In this document: in pieces, positions 43,165 through 55,490 of the stretch
Layout: every line of letters begins with the position of its first letter
Numbering within the stretch: position 1 is the stretch's first letter
From: Multifurca ochricompacta
Lineage: Eukaryota; Basidiomycota; Agaricomycetes; Russulales; Russulaceae
Length of the DNA: 64,000 bases
Assembly (NCBI GenBank): GCA_022496185.1
Contig: WTXG01000074.1
Span: 97,577-161,576 of the forward strand
Direction of reading: 5' to 3'
Notes under the pieces: model-generated
The model's database searches: none
What the model saw: the letters and a program-made list of their open reading frames with translations, nothing else
What the model was told of the DNA's origin: nothing
Translations under genes and position numbers: made by a program

Positions 43165-46100
43165 CTCCATGTTACCTCTGTGTATACTAGTCGCTTCAAA
43201 TCGTTGAAAATACCAGTTCATTTCGAGACTACACAGAGGACGGCCGACCGAGACATCTTAGTGGACTCTGGAGCCACGGATAACTTTATAAGTCCAAGAA
43301 TGATCAAAGCCTTAGGACTAGGGATGCAGGTTCTTCCCCAAGAGAAAAATATCTGGAATATTGATGGGACTGCCAATCGTGCGGGGAAAATCACGCATTA
43401 CACCAACCTAAACGTCCAAGTTGGAGAAACAATGAAGGTCATCCGCTTCCTAATTACCAACTTAGGGGATGAAGATCTTATTCTGGGATATCCATGGCTG
43501 GCTGCATTTGAACCCAGAATCAATTGGGCCGACGCGACAATGGACAAGGATTCCTATCCTACCATCATCACATCCATAGGCTATGATTATGCAATCAGAC
43601 ACCAGATAGTGGCAGACGCAAGTGAGGAAGACCCGGGTCGCTGTTACGCCACCAAAGCTTCAGAATTGGCCCAGAAAGTGACGCAGGGGCAGACAGAAAA
43701 GACTTATAGTGATATCGTACCGCGTGCCTATCACCGACATTGGAGGGTATTCTCAGAAGAAGAGTCACAGCGATTTCCACCCTCCCGACCCTGGGATCAT
43801 GCCATAGACTTACTCCCTGACACGCCGGCAGCAATCGACTGCAAAATCTATCCATTATCCCAGTCTGAGCAGGTGGTGTTGACAGAATTCCTTGAAGAAC
43901 ATTTGGCCAAAGGATACATCCACCCGTCTAAGTCACAGTACGCGTCCCCCTTCTTCTTTATCAAAAAGAAGGATGGGAAGCTGCGACCAGTCCAGGATTA
44001 TCGACGGATTAACGCCTATACCGTGAAAAATGCCTACCCCCTACCACTCATCTCCAAACTGATAGACACAATGAGGGATAAGTCCCTCTTCTCGAAAATG
44101 GACGTGCGGTGGGGGTACAACAACGTTAGGATAAAGGAAGGTGACCAGTGTAAAGCGGCATTCAAAACAAATCAAGGATTATTCGAACCAAATGTTATGT
44201 TTTTTGGCCTTACGAACTCGCCGGCAATGTTCCAAGCCATGATGAACCACATTTTCCGTGATCTCATCCTCACTGGAGAAGTAGTGGTTTACATGGACGA
44301 TATCTTAGTGGCCACCTCAGACGACCTAGATCACCACCGAGATCGCGTACACCAGGTACTCGACATACTCCAAGAACATGACTTATACCTCAAACCCGCC
44401 AAGTGTTCCTTTGAGCAGCAAAGCATTGAGTACCTAGGAGTCATCTTAGAAGGAGGACGAGTGCGCATGGATCCCGTTAAAGTACAGGGGATTCGGGAGT
44501 GGCCAGTTCCGGCCTGCGTCAAGGATGTCCGATCGTTCATTGGATTTTGTAATTTCTACCGACGCTTTGTCAAAGGGTTCTCAGGCATCGCACGACCGTT
44601 AAACGATCTATTGAAAAAAGATGTGCCATGGCATTGGGACGTAATACAACAACAGGCGTTTGAACGAATCAGGGACCTAGTCGGCTCAGAACCAGTACTC
44701 ATTCAACCAGATCTAAGTCGCCCCTTCGAGCTGGAAGTGGATGCCTCTCACTTTGCAAACGGAGCTGTGTTATACCAGAGAGATGCCGCACAGATACTTC
44801 ACCCGGTGGCATACTACTCTGAGACCTTCTCCCCAGCTGAGCGGAATTATGACATCTGGGACAGGGAACTCTTAGCCATAGTCAAGGCATTACAGCATTG
44901 GCGACCTTACCTGGCTGGGACTCCACATCAGACCATTATCCACACCGACCATTCCAACCTGTTATACTGGAAAGAACCCCATAAAATCAGTCGGCGTGTG
45001 GCACGGGAAGTCCTAGAGCTAGAGGAGTACAACTTTACCTTGAAACACATTGCTGGAAGCCAAAACGCCAGAGCCGATGTGCTGTCGCACAGACCAGATA
45101 TGCATACAGGCAAGGACGACAACAACGACATCACTGTCCTTCCTGAAGAGGTGTTTGCAAAGACCGCAGTTGTCAGTCTCCACGACATGGACCTATGGGC
45201 ACAAGTCTCTCAAAATATGAACCCCAACCTGTGCCGCTCGTGGGCTGAAGTGCATAACCTAAAAGAGGTCAATGGCTTGTGGTGGAAAGACGGGGATCGA
45301 CTCATTGTCACCGGTGGCGACAACATTAAGAGGGGGGTGATTCATTTTCACCACGACCTTCCCTCTGCTGGCCACCCTGGCATTGCGAACACTTATGCTC
45401 TTGCCAAACGTGACTACTGGTGGCCCAACATGAAAAAGGACGTCGAAGGTTATGTGCAGGGGTGCACAGCATGTCAAGCAAACAAGGTGAACACCCACCC
45501 GAAAACCCCACCAATACACCCCATCACTCCCATCACATCAACCCCCTTCCAGACCATTGCAATGGATTTTATCGTCAAGCTACCCAAATCACAAGGCTTT
45601 GACACCATCCTTACGATCACCGACCACGACTGCTCCAAGGCGGCCTTGTTCATCCCTTGCAATGAAACCATCACAGCCGAAGGAGTGGCGAAGCTATATC
45701 TGAACCATGTATACCATCACTATGGACTCCCCAGAAAAATCATATCCGACTGAGACACCAGATTCACGTCAGCATTTGCCAAAGCCCTGTGCAAGACATT
45801 AGACATAGCGCAGAACATCTCTACCACTTACCACCCCCAAACGGACAGACAGTCCGAACAAACAAACCAATGGTTAGAACAGTACCTGCGGTTCTGGTGC
45901 AACAGCAGACAAGACGATTGGGCAGAATGGCTATCAACTGCGGAGTTCGCTCACAACTCATGGCCCAATGGGACTACGAAAGCCACCCCCTTCTCCCTTA
46001 TCATGGGATGGACCCCGTGCACCACATGGACAGATAAGCCCACTAATGTCCCCTCCGTAACCCAACGGATAAGCCAATGGGAAGAGTTACGACAATCAGC

Positions 46101-46605
46101 CAATGAAAACCTGACGAAGGCGCAACAGCTCCTGGCGGCACGGCCAAGCGCGTTCACACCTTATCAAACCAATGACTGGGTCTGGCTCGAAGGAAGAAAC
46201 ATCCACATGTCACATCCCTCGGCCAAGTTAGCACCCCGACGTCATGGGCCCTTCCAGATCACCAGGAAGCTGTCGGATGTATCATATGAACTGCGATTAC
46301 CCCCGAAATGGAAGATCCATCCCGTCTTCCACGCCCAGCTTCTGACCCCATATAAGGAAACCACCATTCACGGGGAAAACTTCCCGAGGCCTCCACCTGA
46401 CCTTATCGATGGAGAAGAAGAGTGGGAAGTAGAACGTATTCTCGATTCAAAGCGACAAGGTCGGGGGCACAAATTGTATTACCTCATTAAGTGGAAGGGA
46501 TTCCCAGACTCTGACAGCTCGTGGGAGCCAGCCGGAGAAATCTTCGCCCCTGCCCTTATCTCGGAGTTTCACATCCGACACTCAGAAGCGCCCAAGAACG
46601 CTTAA
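43129..46605 (+). pseudogene. pol: G5 pol polyprotein, one stop codon
   Basis: The protease has DSGA at 43264-43275. RT contains [18 protein letters not shown] and YMDD at 44290-44301. RNase H has VDASHF, DRELLAIVK and IIHTDHS. The integrase finger is in IHFHHDLPSAGHPG with CTAC. The core has MDFIVKLP and then TGA at 45751-45753, just after the Asp of IISD, where the other copies read Arg. The frame is open again to 46605 through the active-site Glu and a C-terminal chromodomain ([19 protein letters not shown], about 46408-46590). Chromodomains of this class bind methylated H3K9 and steer integration to heterochromatin. Confidence 0.94.
45328..45340 (+). promoter_or_regulatory. G5 central polypurine tract candidate
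   Basis: AAGAGGGGGGTGA in the integrase finger coding region. It resembles the tract at the 3' LTR and is shared by all five gypsy copies that cover this site. Confidence 0.62.
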
Positions 46606-46682
46606 AAGGAGGCAACCCAGAACCCCGTCAAAATCCCCAGTACACACTCTCACAGCAACGTCCTACCACCAGTCACTCTATC

Positions 46683-47870
46683 ATGTCTTTCATCGCCACC
46701 AACGCTGCCATTGATGCTTTCACTACCACCAATGTAACCATCGAAAACTTTCCCTCTGCCCATCCTTCCACACGCCCCTCTTCGCCCATCGACTACGAGG
46801 CCGCTGCGGCTCGAGTAAAGAATCAGTCTCCCAACCCGAACGACGACTTTGACCACAGTGAGGAGCCACACCCGAACGACCTGTTGGGCATGGAGTTAGG
46901 CGACGAAGTACCCGAATTTCTGTTCATCGCTAACAACCCCAACTCATCTATGTATTTTCCCCTCGAGATCACCATGGCTGATGGGACGACCGCCATTGCC
47001 AAATACATATTTTACACCAATGGAGGGATGGATGTCGCGGGATGTATGAAGAAGGATGGCCCGGTTTACGGGGCCCTGGTCTATTTAGAGGAAAGGTATA
47101 CAGGACGTCTGCACCACACGTTGACCGACGAACAGCTTGGACACCTGGCCGCCAAGGACTCTCGCGCCTTTGCAATTGACGAAGTCATGAGTGACATGCG
47201 CCTTCCACGTCTCAAAGCCGAAGTCATGAGACTGCGGAAGAATTTAACACTGCGCGCGACACTCAACAAACAGTATAAGGAGCACGCAAAGATGATGACC
47301 CGACTCACCAATGGGATGTTCCAAGTTGAGCAAGAGCTGGTAGAGATTCAGAAGAGATTGGAGATCGGAGATGCATACCAGACCATTGCCGAAAGGTACA
47401 CTGACACATATGCACGACCGCTCCCCCCACGAACATTGGGGGCTGCCCCCCGACTGCTGCCGAACCGGTTTGAGATGCCGCGGATGCACGAGAACCCCCG
47501 GGGTGAGACATGCTGGCGATGTGATAGCAAGTATCACATTAGCTGGAACTGCCCGCTTAACCGCAAGTGGTGCTGTCACTGCCGGAGTAATTTGCATTGG
47601 AGTCGCTTCTGCATATTCCGTCGCATGGGCATCGCCCCGACGATCGTTAACCCCTCGGGGTGGTGCGGCAAATGCCTACATCACAACGCAGGACATCGTG
47701 AACTCGATTGCCCAGTCTACGACTCGTGCTGAAACTGTGGACGGCATGGCCCGTACAGGTTCTTGTGCACGCATCAATGCGCAGGTGACGACACTTACAC
47801 CACCGACGATCGAAATCTGGCAGACGACTATGTAGACTTGGTGCAGGACAACAACGGTGCGCGTTTCTAG
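46683..47870 (+). pseudogene. G5 ORF3: coiled coil and zinc-knuckle protein, one late stop
   Basis: 396 codons from MSF (46683) to TAG 47868-47870. The upstream in-frame MLPQQ start of the sister copies is lost here. Residues about 30-75 are acidic and Pro-rich, 95-165 hold YFPLEITMADG, GGMDVAGCM and VYLEERYTGRLHH, and 175-240 form a probable coiled coil. The Cys/His region then has CX2CX4HX4C twice, CX2CX6HX4C and a fourth variant motif. TGA 47730-47732 lies before the fourth motif. It starts 78 nt after pol. The role is unknown; RNA binding or a second nucleocapsid is possible. Confidence 0.85.
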
Positions 47871-47901
47871 CTGGGTCAGCTTGAACCAGAAGGGAGGGTG
47901 A

Positions 47902-48494
47902 TGTTACAACCAGGGCCTAGCACCCCACTCTTTTTTACTCTCCCTAACGAGGACCCTTCCCTTCTGCCCACTCTCCATTTCTTGATCACGTCCCCGTCCT
48001 GGGACCCGTCACATGCCTTGCTTCCATCCCCATGACCGTTGATTGTCCATGTTGATCCTTTGCTTACCATTGTTATGAACTCCCTTATCACTTATCTCCT
48101 TATCTCTAAGGCCAGACACTTACTTAATACCCTATCAGAAGCCAGGCTTTACGCCATCCGCTTTCGTATATTCGGGCCCACATGACTCCGTGATATCTTA
48201 TCTTTAGACACTCATTCGATTACATATATAAGTCCGCTGTAACTACATTGTAGACCTCAGACTCGACTTATTGAATACATCGGTGCTTGTCTTCTGGACT
48301 TCCCCTTGAACACCTTGACTCGATCGTCTCACGAAGTACTTTTGGTACTCCCCGCTCAACATCGTCTTAGAGTGCAGCCTCTTTGACTTTGACTCCTCCC
48401 ATATAAACTCCAAGAGGTCTTATTGGCCTCTTACCTGGTAACGAACGAACGCTGTCACACAAGTCGTGTGGAACGTCCCGCACCGGACGTAACA
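47902..48494 (+). repeat. G5 3' LTR
   Basis: 593 bp, preceded by the tract AGAAGGGAGGGTGA. Identical to the 5' LTR except at CpG sites, which read CG in one copy and TG or CA in the other. Confidence 0.95.
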
Positions 48495-49405
48495 TGCAGG
48501 CAGCTAGGTCACAGAGACAAGGTTGGGACAATCTTGGAACATTGCGGAAGACAATAAGTCTGACACAGGGTCTACCAGAGTCACAGGCTCAGTGTACAAG
48601 TCACAGAGGACAAGTACCAAAGGGACGAGTTCAGGTGGTGAGATGCAAGGAAGGAAGTAAAGGTCCACAAGACTTCTGATTGACACAAAAGCTCAAGATG
48701 GGGAACCATCTGAGCGAGACTAGCTAGGGTATATATATACATGCTGGACTAGCTTAGTCATCAGGGTTCTTATCTGTCTATCTAAGCACTGTGGGTCTGG
48801 ATGTGTGACTATGGAACCTTCCATCAGAACCAGTGCCACCATCTTCCCACATCAACTAAGGTTCAGGGTCCTTCTGTACACGAGGCATCAAACCTTACTG
48901 TCACGTGATCTGCTTTTGTACCTCATGCCATATCTGTCTTCTGGACTTTGGTGTGGGACATCATGACTAAGCCAGCAATGTCCTTGCGGACCCCGCGCGG
49001 CTGCTGTCACTGCTTGTGTGTCCCCCATGTCTTGCTGTCTGTTGGGTATGCTGGGTAGGTCATAACATTACACAAGGACTCTTATGTATTTTCCCACCAG
49101 AATCATGACTATACTGGATTTGTCTACGTATATTCTCACCTGGCCCACCTTGACTCCATTCCCCATCTGGCTAGATTACAACTTCATTGATACATCGAGT
49201 ATGTTACTCTGATTCAGACTCTGACCTCTATTATGTATATAAGGCCTGTCTAGATAGCCTGTATGCCTTAGACTCGACTTCTTAATTGACTTGGTGCATT
49301 ACCTTCTGGGTGATCCTAAAGCCCGACTTTTGAATTGTCTCAGTGCTTCTGGCACTCTTCTGCTCACCAGTACTAAGGGATTAGCTCCTTGGTATTGACC
49401 TCTCA

Positions 49406-49992
49406 TGTTATGTCCGGTGCTGGATGTTCCACATGACTTGTGTGACAGCTTCGGCTATGCAGGTTCAGGTAAGAAACCAATAAGGTTCCTTGGAGTTCAG
49501 GTGAAGTGAGTCAAAGTCAAAGGGGCTGTTCCCTGAGACAATGTTGAGCGGAAAGTACCAGAAGTACTTGAGACAAATGAGCTAAGGATCAAGGGGATGT
49601 CCAGAAGACAGGCACCAATGTATTCAATAAGTCAAGTCTGAGGTCTACAAGGTAGCTACAGTGGACTTATATACATAATTCAGTGGGTGTCTAAGAGATA
49701 AGAACACAGAGTCAGGTGGACCCAAATATATGGAAGTGGAGGGCGTAAAGCCTGGCTTCTACTGATAGGGAATTAAGTAATTGTCTGGTCGTACAATAAG
49801 AAGATAAGAAGATAAGCCAAACAAGGGAAAACAGTAAGTAAACAAGTACATTTGAAAGAGGTCATGGGGAGGGGTGCAGGGCATGTGACAGGTCCCACGA
49901 TGGAGACGTGATCTGGTAATGGAGTGTGGGTGGCAGAGAGGGGTCGTCGTTGGGCAAGAAAAAGAAGATGGGGAGAGACAGGGTTTGTAACA
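49406..49992 (-). repeat. Solo gypsy LTR, reverse orientation (G2 type)
   Basis: 587 bp, beginning TGTTATGTCCGGTGCTGG and ending GGGTTTGTAACA. It is flanked by tctca (49401-49405 and 49993-49997). It is close to the G2 LTRs and sits in the G3-type LTR. Confidence 0.92.
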
Positions 49993-50031
49993 TCTCATCC
50001 AACCTCCATGTACTTGAAAGACAGTGCATAC

Positions 50032-50523
50032 TGATGAACAGGCATGTGAGTGCAGCTATACTGACTGTTGTTAGCATGTGAAGCTAGAAACAAGTTATAC
50101 TTCAGAGGTGAAGAAAACTCTGTATTACTATACTACATACCTAGAAACAAGTTATCTACAAGAGATGGTTAGTTATAGGTAAGGTAGTAAGTAGAGAGAC
50201 TGGGACTTACACTTCAGAGGTGAAGAAAACTCTGAAGTGTAAGAGATGAAATAGACCTCCTTATATAGTTCTAAAGGATGGTCTGTGCACAATGGAATGC
50301 ACTAGAATATACTACTGAGGGACAAAGGCCATTGGCCAGTGAGATATCACATGCTACACAGGATTACTAAGGTACATCAGTCAGCTGCTGCACATCACGA
50401 GAAAGAAAGTAATAATGATATGGTAAAAGTCCGAAACTCCGAATCTTTATCTAATCTAATCTTGCACAGCTTAGACCCTAACCTAGATGCCTGAAGCACC
50501 TCAAGACACATGCTGTGTCAACA
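50032..50523 (-). repeat. C5 3' LTR
   Basis: 492 bp on the minus strand, TGTTGACACAGC to TGTTCATCA. Minus-strand order: E1 50233-50211, intron-like A 50210-50156, E2 50155-50141, donor-like GTATGT, and the joined E1-E2 copy 50121-50084. ATGGAGGGA precedes it. Confidence 0.9.
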
Positions 50524-50731
50524 TCCCTCCATGATTAAGGCATCAGGTCAAAATGAGTTAAATGAGCACATCGCCAAATAAGAGGCGTGAGAGTGAGTTG
50601 ACAAGAGGAGAGGAGTGATCTGAAGTGTATTATGCAAACTGAAATGCATTCAGTTGCACACTTCTGATGTCACTTTTGAGGTTGACAATGTACACACACT
50701 TCTTGCATCACTCTTGAGGTTGACAATTTAC

Positions 50732-51672
50732 TCATATAAGTCCAAGTTTAGTAACCATGTTCTGGTGTGAAGCTCTTGGTAGAGACTTAGTGAAGCCATC
50801 TGCCAGCATTTCACCAGTGGGAGTTCGCACTAAATCAATTAGATGCGATTCTACATACTCCCTAATTGCATGGTACTTTATTGGTATATGCTTTGACTGC
50901 CTTCCTGTGACAGGGTTTAATGCCAAGTCTACAGCACCCTTATTGTCACAATGGAGTTGTATGGGTGAAGAGACTTCATATCCCAGTTCCTCCATGAACG
51001 TCCTATACCACGCAGCCTGATTAGAGGCCTCAGCTAGGCTCATATATTCAGCCTCTGTGGTGGACTGTGCTACTGTCTTTTGCTTTCTAGAGCACCAAGA
51101 TATAGCTCCATTTGCAAGTAAATAGATGTAGCCTGAAGTAGAGTGGCAGTCCTCTTGATCTCCCCATGAGGAATCTGCAAAGCCATGAAGACCACTCCCT
51201 TCATTCCCTCCAGAATATCGCACCCTGTAGTTCATAGTAGTATTGAGGTACTTTAGAACATACTTTGCTAGGTGCAGATGATGTTGTGAAGGATTGGAAG
51301 CATATTGACTGAGGCACGCAACTGCAAAGCTAATGTCGGGTCTGCTTCCAATCTGCACCCATAGCAGTGACCCCATTAGTTGTTGGTACTTCTTTATTTC
51401 TGAAGTAGATGCCTGGCCTTCGAATTTGACCAGATGTGCATCCGCGCCGGCTGGTAGGGGAGTGTATACTGGATTGGAATCCCTCATCCCAAACTTCTCA
51501 AGAATAGACAAAACATAAGCTGCCTGATCAATTTCCAGCATCTTGTTAGGACGATCTCTGGTGATATTAACACCGAGATATGACTGGATTTCTCCCAAGT
51601 CAGTCATCTCATATCAGCTAGATAGAGATTCCTTCAGCCATATTATCTTATCTTTTGAAGATCCAAGTATAG
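50732..51672 (-). pseudogene. pol: C5 pol fragment: RT end and RNase H
   Basis: It begins after the YVDD box (ILGSSK) and has one TGA where C1 has CGA (SSRYEMTD). From 51607 down to 50732 it is open: 291 codons with GEIQSYLGVNITRD, GSRPDISFAV, FADSSWGD, TEAEYM, CDNKGA and LADGFTK. RNase H itself looks complete. The catalytic RT box and everything upstream are absent, so it has no function. Confidence 0.9.
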
Positions 51673-52053
51673 TGATTGGTATAGTTATGAGCGTGAGATA
51701 GGCTTTGTAGATGCACGCAAAGAAAACAATTTTTATTTGTTACTTATTTCTTGCTCGATTTTTGAGCTTTATTATACATTTTACACTACAGCTTATTTCA
51801 ATATGAACACAAGATCTTTGTAATACAGGGGCTAAGTTTTGGTCATGCTTGAATCAGCAACATAGAATAATAAAGACAAGAGGCCATAGTCTGTAAAATC
51901 ATATGAAAGATTTATTTCAACAGGATGAATAAGAAGTTCATTGCCCCTGAGGGGCACTCCAAAAATTGGTCATTCTAGCCCAAAGCCAGAATCATAGACA
52001 AGTGTGGTGCGCTTTCACGCTCCTCCTGCTCATCAATGGATTGCAATCCATCA
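51673..52053 (-). repeat. C6 3' LTR, probable
   Basis: On the minus strand GTGGGGGGAG, a good polypurine tract, is followed by TGATGG at 52053. The region ends CCAATCA at 51673, giving inverted TGATGG/CCAATCA termini and 381 bp with AATAAA-like signals. The matching 5' LTR is lost, so the limits rest on motifs only. Confidence 0.55.
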
Positions 52054-55000
52054 CTCCCCCCACAAGCACAACGCAAGCCTAGGGAGGAGTTGTGAAAATC
52101 CACCTTCCATTTTGGAAGGGCTTTGGTTAAGATATCTGCTGTCATCTGGTCAGTAGGACAGTAGATAAGTTTGAGCATGCCATTAGATATCACATCACAA
52201 ATGAAGTGATATCTTATATCGATATGTTTTGTTCATGCATGGTAATTATCCTCGATGGCCAGTTTTATCGCAGCCTGATTGTCGCAATAGAGCGGGGTGG
52301 ATGCGATAAAAGATGGGAAAAGCTCATTTATGAGCTTGCGAAGCCATATTGCTTCTTTTGCCGCGTGCATTGCGGCAACATATTCCAATTCCATGGTGGA
52401 AAGAGTTACGAGTTCTTGTTTTCTTGAACTCCAGGATACAGCTCCGCCGTCGATCAGAAAAGTGTAGCCAGAGATGGCATGCCTATGCTCTTGACTGGCT
52501 CCATCTGCATCTGTGTACCCTATGAGATCATGACGTTCACCGCCGTAAGTCAGCTCGATATTCCTAGTGCCAGAAAGATACTGGAAGATCCATTTAACGG
52601 CTTCCCAGTGTAATCAGCCTGGATTTTCAAGGAAGCATGACAGAGTTGAAATGGCGAATGCAATGTCTGGTCGGGTACCAACTGACACATACATCAAACT
52701 CCCTATTGCTTCGCGATAAGGAATTTTCATCATTTTGGTGGCATCGGCTGGGTTTTGCAGTGAATCTTTTCTAGAATACTCAACTCCGGGTGCCATGGAA
52801 GTGTTGTTGGGTTTCACATTGCTAAATCTGAATCGCGCAAGAATTGAAGCAATATATGACATTTGCGATAGTGAAATTGTTCGTGCTGATCTATCACACG
52901 TGATTTTGATACCTAGGAGCCAATGAATTGGTCCTAGATCAGTGATAGAATATCGGTCGTTAAGTTTCACTTTATATTGCGTGATCAGTTTGCTCAAACT
53001 GCCCATAAAGGCACAGTCATTGACGTGAATGGCAAGGACTAATAAATGCCCTTCCATGCAAATATAAAAAACTCCTGGATCTGCGTAGCTTACGTGGAAA
53101 CCCAGGTCAGCTAAGGCACGCAAGAGTGTGTCATACCATTTTCTTCCAGCTTGTTTTAATCCATAAAGTGACTTGCATAGTTGCATAACTGTGTTACCAT
53201 TTTTATTTTCATATGCAGGCGGCGCTTGCATATAAATTTCTTCATCGTTATCTAGTTCTCCATTTAGATAAGCACCATTAAAATCGAAAGATTCAATATC
53301 CCAATTGAATCACACTGCCAGAGCCAGGATGGTGCGAAAACTGCTGAGTTTAGCAACAGGAGAGAAAGTGTCAAAATAATCGACACCATAAACTTGAGTG
53401 AAGCCTCGTGCAACAAGTCTTGCCTTGTACTTGTCTATCGTACCGTCTGCTTTTCATTTGATACAAAAAACCCATTTTGAACCTACAATATTCTTATTTT
53501 GAGGACGTGACACCATGATCCACATTCCAGCTTTTTCCAATGTTTTGATTTCGTGGTCCATGGCCTCTTTCCAAAGGGGCCAGTCCGCGCGCGTCTGTGC
53601 TTCAGCTAACATTTTTGGATTGCCTTTGGCATCTTGAATTGCTGCCGCGATGACGTCATCGTATTTGGTGTGGTATGCGTAATCTATATCTAAATCAGCA
53701 ATAGATGCTGAACTGCCTTCTTGTGTATCTGGATGGTGATATTTAAGCCTGGAAGATATTGTCAAAGATGTGGGAGTGCTCTTGCGAGATGGTTGGCTGT
53801 CCGAGCCTTCGCTTTTGCGCCTCTCTAAAAGTCTTGCAATGTGTTCTGATTTTCGCATTGATTGAGCGAATTCGAATCTTTTCTTTGGTGCAGCTGGTGG
53901 TTGCATAGTTGCTCTACCTTTTCCTTTTGAGGTTGACGCAACTGGCTCGGTAAGTTCTTCTTCGACTTCTTCATCTTCCATTTCTTCTTCGCCGCTATCA
54001 GTAGCGACGGGCGGTAATATCGGCACACTGACTGTAGATAGTGGTGTCTGAGGTGTTACAATTGATGATTGCGTCGCAACTGATGGTGTTTGCGGTGTGG
54101 AAATTGTTGGTTGGACGGTTGAAACGGGAGGCGTTGGGAGAGTGGCAGCTGGTGGAACTTGTGTCGTAATTTGAGGTTGCAAAGTCGCAGTGGCATAACT
54201 GGGAGGTGGTGAATAAAGAGAGACAGTTGGAGGCATGAACTTGAAGTTTCGTTCTACAGAAACAGTTCGTTTCTCTGTCCAATACATGCAGGAAGCATGT
54301 GTACTGTCTTGATCGTAACCTACCCATCATGCTTCTAGGCCTCGTGCATCCAGTTTTGAGCCTGTGTGATTGTGAACCCAGATGTGCTGTCCCCACTCAG
54401 GTACTCTCTCCAGGTTAGGTTTTTCTCGGTAAAGATGCTCAAAAGGTGTTACATTACCAAGTGCTTTTGTAGAAGTATGGTTCTTTAACCATACAGCGAA
54501 ATGAATAGCCTCCCCCCATAAGTTTTTGGGCAGTTGCGCGTGGTGAAGGATGGCGCGCACACGCTCCAAAAGACGACAGTTCAATGATTCCGCCATGCCA
54601 TTATGTTGTGGAGTATCGTGGGTCATAAGACGTCGTTCGGTACCTTGTTCTTGCAAAAATTTCGTGAATTCATTACTTGTGAATTCACCTCCATGGTCTG
54701 ATCGCAATCATCGAATGCGAACACTGTGCTGTGTTAAGGCCCAAGCTGCAAAGCTCTTGTAAGCTTTTAGTGCCTCGTCTTTGCTTCTCAAGAGCTCTAT
54801 CTTTGTAAATCTCGAATAATCGTCAGTGAATGTCACATAGTATTTTCGTCCTCCAATAGTAGAAGTTGGGGACAGTCCCCATAAATCAGTGTGGATTTCT
54901 TCTCCGAAAGCTTTTGCAGGCAGTGCTGTATGCTCCTTTTTGATTGTCTTGTGTGTTAACTTGGCATATTCGCACAATTCGCAAAAGAATGGTGAATGGT

Positions 55001-55490
55001 CGTCTATCAAACACAGTCCAGTGACTGCATGACTGTGAATCAATGTATGAATGGCGTCGACAGAGATGTGGCCAAGTCATTTATGGAGCATGGGAAGATC
55101 AACTTCTTCTGTTATCGCTATTGCTACCTGATCTGTGTGCTCGACTTTGTATAATCCATTTGAATTTGCCACTATACTGCCTATCTGGTGTCCTGTTTGA
55201 TTTTTGATCTTGCAATAATTGCCTTCAAAAGATATGGCATAACCTGCACCTGCAATGTGCCCTATTGATACAACAGTGAGTGGAATGTCAGGCGCGTGCA
55301 GTATATCTCACAAGATTATTGGAGTGGTCAATACGCCATTGGGCACTTCAATTTGAAGGTCACCAGTGCCAATTGCATAGAACAGGCGTTTGTTGGCGGC
55401 ACTAATAGGTCAAGGGGGAATAGACTGATAGGAGAGAAATTGGTGATGAAAAGGGGATATGTGCCATGAGGCACCAGAATCGTAAAGCTC
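51975..55490 (-). pseudogene. pol: C6 protease, integrase, RT, RNase H, broken
   Basis: The protease shows DSGASWH near 55480. The integrase finger and core follow (HTDLWGLSP, RSDHGGEF, NGMAESLN; 55043-54330). A 277-codon Pro-rich linker (54287-53454) leads into RT. RT is interrupted near 53460 and 53300; the YVDD-type box reads HVND at 53016-53027, so one catalytic Asp is Asn, as expected from a CpG transition. RNase H ends in ADILTKALP near 52110 and reads on into the LTR to 51975. Stops are mainly TGA. Confidence 0.86.

Larger units (their letters stand above)
41003..48494 (+). mobile_element. Ty3/gypsy chromovirus G5, best preserved copy
   Basis: 7492 bp, two 593-bp LTRs, TSD tgcag (40998-41002 and 48495-48499). 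The LTRs differ at 11 positions by my reading, all at CpG sites. Gag is fully open, pol is open except for one TGA, and ORF3 is open except for one TGA near its end. Both stops stand where other copies have Arg codons. This is the reference copy for the family in this window. Confidence 0.96.
40967..49067 (+). repeat. Solo LTR X2, split by G5
   Basis: Pieces 40967-41002 and 48500-49067 give a 604-bp LTR, TGTTACACTC to GGTCATAACA. It resembles X1 and is flanked by ttaca (40962-40966 and 49068-49072). G5 entered 36 bp from its start with TSD tgcag. It shows that X-family solo LTRs predate G5. Confidence 0.88.
40807..50031 (+). repeat. G3-type LTR in three pieces
   Basis: Pieces 40807-40966, 49073-49405 and 49998-50031 join into the first roughly 530 bp of an LTR like that of G3, starting TGTTATGAACCCC. 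The breaks are insertions of LTR X2 (TSD ttaca) and of a reversed solo LTR (TSD tctca). The third break at 50032 is the C5 element. The LTR end would lie beyond C5 and is not seen. Confidence 0.75.

Noticed and set aside
41003..48494. Repeat-induced point mutation of the ascomycete type
   Set aside because: Differences sit at CpG, not preferentially at CpA. Methylation-driven deamination explains them better.
51677..51922. Shorter C6 LTR starting TGTTGAAATA
   Set aside because: It lacks a polypurine tract before it. The TGATGG start at 52053 follows GTGGGGGGAG and has matching inverted ends.
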